Shown here one piece after another: positions 42,728-49,374 of a stretch of DNA of 49,374 bases. The stretch lies in contig JAUNBR010000023.1 of NCBI GenBank assembly GCA_030527015.1, positions 1-49,374 on the forward strand. Direction: 5' to 3'. The translations under genes and the position numbers were made by a program. Each line of letters begins with the position of its first letter. The first letter of the stretch is position 1. Under the pieces are notes generated by a model that was not told where the DNA came from, searched no databases, and saw only the letters and a list, made by a program, of their open reading frames with translations. Origin of the DNA: Planctomycetia bacterium (GTDB lineage: Bacteria > Planctomycetota > Planctomycetia > Pirellulales > Thermoguttaceae).

Positions 42728-44089
42728 TTATTTAAAACGAACTTTCTGTCCTTCTGTCAGAAAACGTGCCCCGGCCCCCACGATTTTTTCGCCTGGTTTT
42801 ATTTCGCCGTTAATTTCCACACCGTCATCCAGGACTCTGATAATTTGTACCGTGCGTTTTTGAATCGTGCTGTCTTTAGGGTTTATGGTCCAGACGACAG
42901 TTTCCGTCGGAGCAGAATCGGAAGACTTTATTTCCCCGGACATTTCTTTCGGCGTCAGTGCAGAAAGGTTTTCCACACCAACAATTGCCGAAAGAGGAAC
43001 GAAGCATGGCGGATTTTTACGCTGTAATTCGATAAAAACGGTCGCTGCCATTCCTGGATGGATAAGTACGTCGTCCGGCACGTTCACGGTTATCTCCAGA
43101 GGGTAACCCTGTTTTCCCGCCTGTAATGCCTGCCCAAGTTCATTTAACTCGGCGGTAAAACGTCTTTCTGGATATGCTTCAAAAGTACAGGAAAACCCGG
43201 ACATTTCATTTTGTCGGATCATCATGGCTTCTGGAATCGCCGTTTCCACATGAATTGTCTGCGCTTCTGTAAACGCGACCACCGGTGCACCAGGGACGAC
43301 GAATTCATCCGTTTCCACAAATTTTTGTGAAACATAACCATGATATGGCGCCAGAAGTTTTGTGTCGGCCAGCGCATTTTCCGCAGTTTGTAGCGTAACT
43401 TTCAGTCCGGCAATTTTTGCCTTTACGACTTCTATTTCCTCGTCCCGAGCACCTTTTTTTCCTTTTTCCAGCTGCTGCTGTGCGGTTTCTTTTGCGGATT
43501 TCGCGGTTTCATACTGTAACTTTACCTGATCATACTGTGCCTGAGAAGTGGTTTTGTCGGCCAGTAAAGATTCAAAACGCCGAAGATTCACTTCCGCGGT
43601 TTCATATGCAGAAGTCGCGGCGCGCAGCTGTGCCTCCAGAGATGCCAGGTCTTCTGCCCGGGCTCCTGCAGTCATGGTTTTTAAAGTCGCTTCCGCTTCG
43701 TCCAGTGAGGTTTTAACCCGAGCGACTGCCAATTCAAAATCTCGCGGGTCAATTTCCGCCAGCACCGTTCCCTGGGAAACCCGTTTTCCGATGACTGCAT
43801 TCATACGAATAATCGGACCGTTCACCCGAAATCCGATTCTTGAGGTTTTCCCTTCTTTCGCAAAACCTGTGAAGGAACGTTCTTCCGGTGAAGTCTGCGG
43901 CTGAACTTCGATCGTTTTTACCACGGGAATACGCAAAAACTCATTTTCCGTGCCCGTGTCGACATTCGCATGATGCTTTCGCTGATGTTTTGCCGTTTCC
44001 ACGGAAAAATAAAGAATCGCGATAATGATAATCGTCGCGGTTAATAAAAATTTTAGATTTTTTTGAAAAAATTTTTGAGGTAAAGTCAT
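42728..44089 (-). CDS. RND efflux periplasmic adaptor (membrane fusion protein)
   Basis: From ATG 44089 the product has 453 residues. It is anchored by an N-terminal helix (FLLTATIIIIAILYFSVETA). The HlyD/AcrA-type parts are visible: barrel-sandwich half SFTGFAKEGKTSRIGFRVNG and VLAEIDPRDFELAVARVKTS, a long coiled-coil hairpin (about residues 130-230, ASLEAQLRAATSAYETAEVN, TTSQAQYDQVKLQYETAKSA), then LLAPYHGYVSQKFVETDEFV and beta-barrel segments to the C terminus. It links the permease to an outer-membrane channel. An in-frame TTG at 44098 would add three residues. The permease gene follows downstream on the same strand, 249 bp away, with repeats between. Confidence 0.92.
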   Translation of the reverse strand: MTLPQKFFQKNLKFLLTATIIIIAILYFSVETAKHQRKHHANVDTGTENEFLRIPVVKTIEVQPQTSPEERSFTGFAKEGKTSRIGFRVNGPIIRMNAVIGKRVSQGTVLAEIDPRDFELAVARVKTSLDEAEATLKTMTAGARAEDLASLEAQLRAATSAYETAEVNLRRFESLLADKTTSQAQYDQVKLQYETAKSAKETAQQQLEKGKKGARDEEIEVVKAKIAGLKVTLQTAENALADTKLLAPYHGYVSQKFVETDEFVVPGAPVVAFTEAQTIHVETAIPEAMMIRQNEMSGFSCTFEAYPERRFTAELNELGQALQAGKQGYPLEITVNVPDDVLIHPGMAATVFIELQRKNPPCFVPLSAIVGVENLSALTPKEMSGEIKSSDSAPTETVVWTINPKDSTIQKRTVQIIRVLDDGVEINGEIKPGEKIVGAGARFLTEGQKVRFK

Positions 44090-44402
44090 TTTCGACAAAC
44101 TTTCTTGCCAAATATTATATGAATGAATATCTAAATTTTAATAAACTAATTTTATCATCCTGTGACGAAAACACAAGATGGAGTGCTTAATTTTATACTC
44201 GAAGAGGTAAAGAATTTCTCGCATCTTCCATTTTGTGCTCGAAATTCTTTTGCTGCGACAAATTTTCTCCGGTTACCTTTCAGATTCTGATTTTATTTTA
44301 ATTTTACATTTTTGCGTGATTTCGGAACGGGTATTTTCACAAAAACAAAAAATATTTTGAGTGGATCGGATATAAGATTATATAGTAAACTTCCCATTAT
44401 CT

Positions 44403-44549
44403 TATATTCGATACACTATAAATTTCCGCTTCTGCGGCATTTATGCCCGATACATTATAAAATTCAGCTTCACCAGCTTTTTTACTTCGCTGAAAAAGCC
44501 TGCTTTTTAGAGCCGCACAAAACGGGAATTTAAAGTGGAATCAGAATAT
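44403..44549 (+). repeat. Truncated copy followed by a full copy at its loop
   Basis: The truncated copy (44403-44441) runs ATATTCGATACACTATAAA to TGCGGCATT. The full copy (44442-44549) starts TATGCCCGATACATTATAAA, has the variant stem AGCTTTTTT / GAAAAAGCC, and ends GTGGAATCAGAATA. Confidence 0.85.
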
Positions 44550-44810
44550 CATCATATTTTCAAAAAAGCAAAAAGATTTAATTGATGTAATGTTTTTCTG
44601 ATGTCTGAAAAAATAATTTTCTAAAAAATTTTCTTTTTTTTTATAATTTTTTGCACTGGGATACTTGATATTTTGCATCTCTTATGATACAAGAGAATTT
44701 ATACTTAAGTTACTATGAATTTTTCTGTCTCCGGTACCATGCTTTTCTGAGATACTGAAGAGTTGAGTTCTGTGAAAATTTTATGGCAAGTCAGTTTTTT
44801 TTCTGCTGCT

Positions 44811-44955
44811 ATTATAAATTTACATTTTGCGCAGTTCTTAAATCAGGTATATTTTACCCGATACATTATAAAATTCCGCTTCCACGGCATTTAGTTTCGC
44901 TAAAATACCTGCTTTTAGAGCCGCACAAAACGAAATTTTAAATTGGAACCAGTAT
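44811..44955 (+). repeat. Fragment followed by a full copy
   Basis: An inverted B-side fragment (44811-44852: TATAAATTTACATTTTGCGC, CAGGTATATTT) is followed by a full plus copy (44853-44955) starting TTTACCCGATACATTATAAA and ending AATTGGAACCAGTA. Its right half is close to that of the copies at 18958 and 19269. Confidence 0.82.
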
Positions 44956-45039
44956 TTAATCCCTGTTTGAGCTGGCAGGGAAGCAAGAATGCCAGAGGAT
45001 CAAAATTTAGAGTATTAGGTAAAAATTTTTCCAGAGATG

Positions 45040-45061
45040 GTATGCTCTAAGGAGAGTATAC
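45040..45061. other. Isolated hairpin of unknown function
   Basis: GTATGCTCT and AGAGTATAC pair (one G-U) around the tetraloop AAGG. There is no T run, so it is not an intrinsic terminator. It lies in a repeat-free stretch. Confidence 0.35.
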
Positions 45062-45510
45062 ATATTCATATTATGTATACTAAATGGTGTCAGAAGGCAC
45101 TTAATTACTTCGTGAGTTTTATTGCTGTTCCTTATAATTATAGAAAGCTTATTTTGATTCCAGAAAATTGGAATTTCGGCGCCTGGTTCTGTTTTTAATG
45201 TCATTCTGATGTTGGGAAGGAGCCTCAAGCTTTCTGAAATGTTATTTGGTATAGGTGCAATTTTTCTAAAAATGGTTGGACGGTGTCCAAGATATGCATT
45301 TTTTGTCGTAAAGACGAAATGGTACTGTCATATAATTTGTGTTACACAGTGACGGTATATATGCATTCTTTTGTTTTATTTCCCGCTAGTGATTTTCCTG
45401 CATTTTTTCGTGATTTTCACTGAATTTCTGCTGGGTTTATGCTGAATTTATGTAGCCGGGTTTTCCTAGATTTTCTTGAGATTTACACAGAATTTCTTGA
45501 ATTTTATTTT

Positions 45511-45601
45511 TGTATTCGAGCCACTATAAAATTCAGCTTCCATGACATTTTCAGCGAAGTAAAATGCCGGTGAAGGGGAATTTTATAGTGTGGTTCAGGT
45601 A
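45511..45601. repeat. Palindromic (A-A) form of the hairpin element
   Basis: CCACTATAAAATTC near the left end pairs with GAATTTTATAGTGTGG near the right end; the centre is ACATTTTCAGCGAAGTAAAATGCC. It ends 34 bp before the ABC permease start codon. Confidence 0.8.
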
Positions 45602-45635
45602 AAATTAATGCTGTTATGGCAGAGGAAGGTTCAAA

Positions 45636-48600
45636 ATGGGAATTCTTTGGAAACTTTGTTGTCGAGATTTGTTATATCGCAAATTTCGTCTGGGGTTTAC
45701 TGTCATGGCGATATCCGCCGTCAGCTGTCTGATGATTTGGTTCGTCGGAAGCCTGGATCTCTCGGTGATGTTTAAGAGCACGGCCGCAGAAAAAACGTTT
45801 GGCGAATATTCCCTTGTCCTGTTTCGCGCGAGTGGTTTTAGCACGGCAGAACTTCAGACGTGGCGAAAGAATGACCGGGTGGAACGCTTGGACGAGGCAT
45901 GCCAGACGGCACCGGAAGTGATTCTAGATAATGTGACGTATGAATCGGTGATTTATCAGTCTTGGCCGAAGATCACGGGAATCGCTCGGGATTCTGCACC
46001 GTTCGAAATGGAGCAGGGGGGCTGGTTTTCTAAACCAGGGGAATGTGTCGTTAGTTCCATCGCGGCGCAGGCACTGGTCAGCGGAGTAGGGCATTCAGGA
46101 AAGCGTCAGGTGTTTCCAGGGGACGTGCTGAAGGTGAAGACACCCACGGGAGAAGTCCAGCTTACGGTGGCAGGAACATTTCAGCAGACGGTGCTGAAGG
46201 TGGATCCGAACGCTAAAAAATCGACCAGGCGAGACACGTTTTCGTATGGTTTTGGAGAGGGAATCGGTGTGGGGCGTAAACCGGTAAGCTCGTCTCAGAC
46301 GAAAAGCGGCAGTCAAAAGACGCCGGAAAAAAAAGAGAAGAAGGACGTGCGTCGCCCTGCTCGTGGCCCGTGGAGCGCGCAGGGAATAGGGCTTTACGCG
46401 CCGGCGATTTATATTTCACTGGAGGATCAGAAACGATTTAGTGGGAATGAATCCATTCCGAATCTGGTCTTCGTGAAGTTAAAAAGAGGACAGAAGGCGG
46501 AGGATTTTTATACTGACTTGGAAAAGGAGTCTGGAAGTACGCTGGAAGAACTTTTCATCGAGAAGACGGATCCGGAAACCTTGCAGAGCATGCAGGTGCA
46601 GCAGGCAGATATGAACGCGCTTTTTGCGCAGACGTGGTCGGCGATGGGCGTGGTGATCGTCGCGTCTGTGTTTATTATTTTTATGACGCTTAACATGGAT
46701 GTCAGTGAACGGACACGTTATTTTGGTCTGCTTCGAACGATTGGCCTGGCACGCTGGCAGGTCGCGTTTTGTGTTCTTGCAGAGGGGGTTCTTCTCGGGA
46801 TTTCAGGGTGGTTCTTGGGAATGGTGTCCGGATGGATATTACTGGAATATTTGACCTTTTGTGCTCACGGGCAGTGGATTTTCATTCCTCTTTCTGGTAC
46901 GAACATTCTTTTAGCATTTCTTTGCACGGTGGCGGCGACGGTGATGGCCTCTGTCGTTCCTGCGCTGCGGGCCAGTTTCATTCGCCCGGTGGAGTCCATG
47001 GAGAGAGGGAAATTTCGGTTTACGGTAAAAAAACTCGCATTCGCTGCGCTGGTGGGGGTGATTTTGCTGGTGGTGATGCCGATGATCGTTTTTCTTCCTA
47101 TGGATCGTGAAGTGAGGAGAATTCTTTTTGGAACCGTGGGAACGCTCTGCTTCGGACTGGGATTTCTGCTATTTTTCCCGTGGACAATTTTCTTGACCGA
47201 AAAAATGGGTGCTCCGATTTTGGCGAGGATTTTCGGGTTTCATCCTCTGTTTTTGAAAAATCAGTTGGTTTCGAATCAGCTTCGGACCCTCATGACGGCG
47301 ATAATTTTGTCGCTAGGACTGGGGCTTTATACTGCGCTGATGATATGGTCCAGTTCCATGATGTATCGATTTCTTGTGCTGGAGGATTCGATTCCTACTG
47401 CTTTGGTGCGTGTGGATGAGATGCTGGCGTCAGAGGAAACACGAATCGCAATTCAGAACATGCTGGGGGTGAATTCCGCGCGATTTATGGAGGTAATGGT
47501 GGCTCAGCCGATGCTGGAGGAAACGGTCGCGAAAAAAATTGAAGATTGTGGTGCCATGAGTCCCAGTGTGGTCGTTTTGGGAATAAATCCGGATCAGGCA
47601 TACGGGACGACTGACCCACTGATGAAACTGCATTTTGTAGAGGGAAGTCGTGAAGAAGTTTTGAAGGAGATGAGTGTGGGGGACTGTCCGAGGGTGTGTG
47701 TTGTGACCTCTGAACTTCGAGATAACGGGGGGCTGCATATCGGCGATTTCCTGAGGCTTTCTTTGCCAGAAAGTACCCAGGAGAAACCGAAATATGCTCA
47801 GTATCGAATCGTTGGAGTCGTAGACTTTCCTGGGATGTTTTGGTTTACTAAATTTGGAAACCTGCGAATTAGTGCCGCGAGGTGTGGTGCGCTGGCTTTT
47901 GTGCCGTATGAAGTGGTTCGGGAAGATTTTCATAGCCTGGAAAATGAATTTTTTTGGTTTGACTCAGATGGAAAATCGGATCATGCGGCTTTAAAGGAGG
48001 AGCTGCAAGAAGTGATTCGGCGAGAAATGGATCGAGTTTTTCTTCCGGAAACAGACGAAGCATTTTATGCTGCACGTTACGCGACAATTTCTTATTTTGA
48101 GGTGGATGCCGAGGCGGAGCGGAGGGAAGCGCCTGAAGTTTTTGTTTCTTTTCACCCTTCGGTGGCTGGAAAAGACGCTGCACGGGCCATGCGTTCTCTT
48201 GAAAGCGTGCCGGCGGATAAAGTGTGGGATGTGAGTTCTGTTCATGCGAAACTGATGGATGGGAATTCAGCGATTCTTTGTGGAATGGACCCCCGGACAG
48301 CTTTCCGAGTGGATGACCCTGCGCTGAATTTTCATTTTTCGGAAGGTTCTGCTGTGGAAATGTTTCAGCGATTTTCTGAAAATGAACGTTCATGCGTTAT
48401 TTTGTCTGATTTTGCGCGGGAGCGTGGTTTAAAGCTTGGGGACCAGATAATGTTTAAAAGACCGAGAGGAACGTCTGGGAGAAATTTGCAGTCACACGAG
48501 ATAAGTTCAGCCACAGAAAAATTAACTGTTGCGGCGGTGGTCGATTTTTCGGAATGGCGGCGGCTGGCGGAGTTTCTTGGAATGTCGGATGAAGAGAATG

Positions 48601-49268
48601 TGCGGACGCTGATTTTCACGACTTTATCTGTGACTGAAAATGCATTTGGCGCGAATACATTTCGGAATTACTGGTGTTCACTTCCTGATATGGAACGCGT
48701 ATTACGAGTGGAGTCAGAGATTCAGGCGGCTGCTCGAAAGTTGGCAGAGAAGAATCGGGAAGGGGATGCCCTGGCGCGGAAAAAAATGTTTCAGCGGGTG
48801 CGTGGTGCTCAGATCGCGACGATCGAAAGCCTGAATGACTCTCTGATTTTACGCTCGGGTGTTATCTTGCGTACGATGACGAAAATGCCTCTGATTATGT
48901 TAGTGATCTCGACGATCGCGATTCTAAACACGATGATTGTTTCTGTCGTTACGCGATTTCGAGAGCTGGGTATTCTCCGCTGCTGTGGCGTGTCATGCTT
49001 TGGTTTAGTTCGGATGATTTTAGCGGAATCCGTTCTGATTGGTCTGTGTGCGATTATCATGAGTTTCCTTTTTGGAATGTTTTATTCCTGGCTGCTGATT
49101 CACATCACGTCCACGTTCGGAATTGTGGTGCCTCCACTGGTCGTGCCATGGGCGAAAATTGGTTTCGGTTTCGCAGTGACGGTGTTTCTCTGTATTTTGG
49201 CGAGTATTTATCCGGCGTTCGTGGCGGGAACGCGTAAACCGATGGAACTTTTACGTGAAAGGGATTAG
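45636..49268 (+). CDS. Very large FtsX/MacB-type ABC transporter permease
   Basis: The 1210-residue inner-membrane protein starts with one helix (LGFTVMAISAVSCLMIWFVG), followed by a MacB-like periplasmic domain, a first FtsX module (about residues 325-450: WSAMGVVIVASVFIIFMTLN, LLRTIGLARWQVAFCVLAEG), several further helices (about 465-600), a second, larger periplasmic domain (about 620-1070) and a second FtsX module (about 1080-1205: PLIMLVISTIAILNTMIVSV, ELGILRCCGVSCFGLVRMIL, ending KPMELLRERD). This two-module plan is known from permeases of MacB/LolCDE-type systems that move lipoproteins, lipids or toxic compounds, but most are about 800 residues, so this one is unusually long. No ATPase gene is in the window; it could lie just downstream. 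AGGAAGG supports the start. Confidence 0.88.
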   Translation: MGILWKLCCRDLLYRKFRLGFTVMAISAVSCLMIWFVGSLDLSVMFKSTAAEKTFGEYSLVLFRASGFSTAELQTWRKNDRVERLDEACQTAPEVILDNVTYESVIYQSWPKITGIARDSAPFEMEQGGWFSKPGECVVSSIAAQALVSGVGHSGKRQVFPGDVLKVKTPTGEVQLTVAGTFQQTVLKVDPNAKKSTRRDTFSYGFGEGIGVGRKPVSSSQTKSGSQKTPEKKEKKDVRRPARGPWSAQGIGLYAPAIYISLEDQKRFSGNESIPNLVFVKLKRGQKAEDFYTDLEKESGSTLEELFIEKTDPETLQSMQVQQADMNALFAQTWSAMGVVIVASVFIIFMTLNMDVSERTRYFGLLRTIGLARWQVAFCVLAEGVLLGISGWFLGMVSGWILLEYLTFCAHGQWIFIPLSGTNILLAFLCTVAATVMASVVPALRASFIRPVESMERGKFRFTVKKLAFAALVGVILLVVMPMIVFLPMDREVRRILFGTVGTLCFGLGFLLFFPWTIFLTEKMGAPILARIFGFHPLFLKNQLVSNQLRTLMTAIILSLGLGLYTALMIWSSSMMYRFLVLEDSIPTALVRVDEMLASEETRIAIQNMLGVNSARFMEVMVAQPMLEETVAKKIEDCGAMSPSVVVLGINPDQAYGTTDPLMKLHFVEGSREEVLKEMSVGDCPRVCVVTSELRDNGGLHIGDFLRLSLPESTQEKPKYAQYRIVGVVDFPGMFWFTKFGNLRISAARCGALAFVPYEVVREDFHSLENEFFWFDSDGKSDHAALKEELQEVIRREMDRVFLPETDEAFYAARYATISYFEVDAEAERREAPEVFVSFHPSVAGKDAARAMRSLESVPADKVWDVSSVHAKLMDGNSAILCGMDPRTAFRVDDPALNFHFSEGSAVEMFQRFSENERSCVILSDFARERGLKLGDQIMFKRPRGTSGRNLQSHEISSATEKLTVAAVVDFSEWRRLAEFLGMSDEENVRTLIFTTLSVTENAFGANTFRNYWCSLPDMERVLRVESEIQAAARKLAEKNREGDALARKKMFQRVRGAQIATIESLNDSLILRSGVILRTMTKMPLIMLVISTIAILNTMIVSVVTRFRELGILRCCGVSCFGLVRMILAESVLIGLCAIIMSFLFGMFYSWLLIHITSTFGIVVPPLVVPWAKIGFGFAVTVFLCILASIYPAFVAGTRKPMELLRERD

Positions 49269-49270
49269 TG

Positions 49271-49374
49271 TTATACCTGATGCATATAAATTTTGTTTTT
49301 TTAACCCGATGCATTCTATACCTGATACATTATATACCCGATACATTATAAAAATTAGCTTAACATAAAAAGCC
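49271..49374 (+). repeat. Series of hairpin-element A ends at window edge
   Basis: Within 100 bp there are four A ends in the same direction: TATACCTGATGCATATAAA, TTAACCCGATGCATTC, TATACCTGATACATTA and TATACCCGATACATTATAAA. Each later one starts at a TA inside the one before. The last continues out of the window. The first begins two bases after the permease stop codon. Confidence 0.85.

Larger units (their letters stand above)
44090..45635. other. Longest gene-free stretch (RND adaptor / ABC permease)
   Basis: This 1.5-kb stretch contains hairpin-element copies at 44403-44549, 44811-44955 and 45511-45601 and a decayed copy near 44700-44795. 44990-45510 is repeat-free; it contains a hairpin (45040-45061) and a 73-codon minus-strand frame at 45007-45228 that I do not accept. 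AGGAAGG before ATG 45636 is the permease ribosome binding site. Confidence 0.65.

Noticed and set aside
42728..44098. TTG at 44098 as the start of the RND adaptor
   Set aside because: It would add only three residues (MSK) before an in-frame ATG; neither start has a strong ribosome binding site, so the ATG at 44089 is preferred, with low certainty.
45007..45228. 73-codon minus-strand frame in the long gene-free stretch
   Set aside because: No ribosome binding site, no domain and no neighbour relation; length is within chance for this base composition.
1..49374. REP/BIME-type repeats with RAYT transposase
   Set aside because: REP units are shorter and lack TA-flanked inverted ends; the nested insertion with duplicated TA fits a MITE of the IS630/Tc1-mariner type better. 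No RAYT gene is seen in the window.

Overview
The window looks like a chromosomal segment of a Gram-negative bacterium of the Planctomycetota/PVC type. This is inferred from gene content: a HzsA-related di-heme protein with PD40-like repeats, a twin-arginine Gfo/Idh/MocA oxidoreductase, an OleA-like condensing enzyme, a recO - BamD-like lipoprotein - LptE-like lipoprotein cluster, and LPS genes (waaA/kdtA, a LptF/LptG-type permease). I cannot name a genus. I recognise no rRNA, tRNA, CRISPR array or transposase gene. About 25 protein genes cover roughly 69% of the sequence, which is low for a bacterium.

Layout. 104-1099 (-): tRNA-dihydrouridine synthase. 1962-6446 (+): recO, BamD-like lipoprotein, LptE-like lipoprotein, beta-helix protein. 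6939-9704 (+): ECF sigma factor and, after an unusually long 591-bp gap, its probable membrane anti-sigma factor. 10479-12582 (+): OleA-like thiolase and a small HExxH protein. 13423-16302 (+): HzsA-related di-heme protein. 17141-18907 (+): proS. 19467-29551 (-): acidic thioredoxin-fold protein without the CxxC motif, rfbB, family 2 glycosyltransferase, FGGY kinase, URO-D-family protein, LptF/G permease. 30215-32465 (+): waaA and a stand-alone response regulator. 33784-44089 (-): Gfo/Idh/MocA oxidoreductase, ClpP-like protein, dnaB, RND efflux permease and its adaptor. 45636-49268 (+): a very large FtsX/MacB-type ABC permease.

The main discovery is in the spaces between genes. About 50 sites carry copies of one short element of about 103 bp, and it makes up much of the non-coding DNA. 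It runs from an A end (TACCCGATACACTATAAA) to a B end that read inward is TACTGGTTCCACTTTAAA, so the ends are imperfect inverted repeats. The centre is a hairpin (GGCATTTT - loop - AAAATGCC) followed by a second, smaller stem (CTGAAA...TTTCAG). In this annotation strand + means the A end is on the left. One copy at 19269-19371 sits inside another copy and is flanked by a duplicated TA. This identifies the family as a MITE-like element that inserts at TA, the hallmark of IS630/Tc1-mariner transposases. Further signs of activity are repeated insertion of copies into the central loop or A end of other copies, palindromic A-A forms, a subfamily with compensatory stem changes, a copy with an inverted loop, and a nine-unit tandem array of about 90 bp at 32503-33350. 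Copies often lie 20-80 bp upstream of start codons with the A end facing the gene, and one copy supplies the stop codon of the OleA-like gene.

How the genes fit together: the LptE-like, LptF/G, WaaA and BamD-like proteins point to outer-membrane and LPS assembly; RfbB and the glycosyltransferase to surface polysaccharide; the RND pair and ABC permease to envelope transport; and the sigma/anti-sigma pair to envelope stress control. Dus, RecO, ProS and DnaB are housekeeping. Almost every gene is separated from the next by repeat DNA, so long operons are unlikely.
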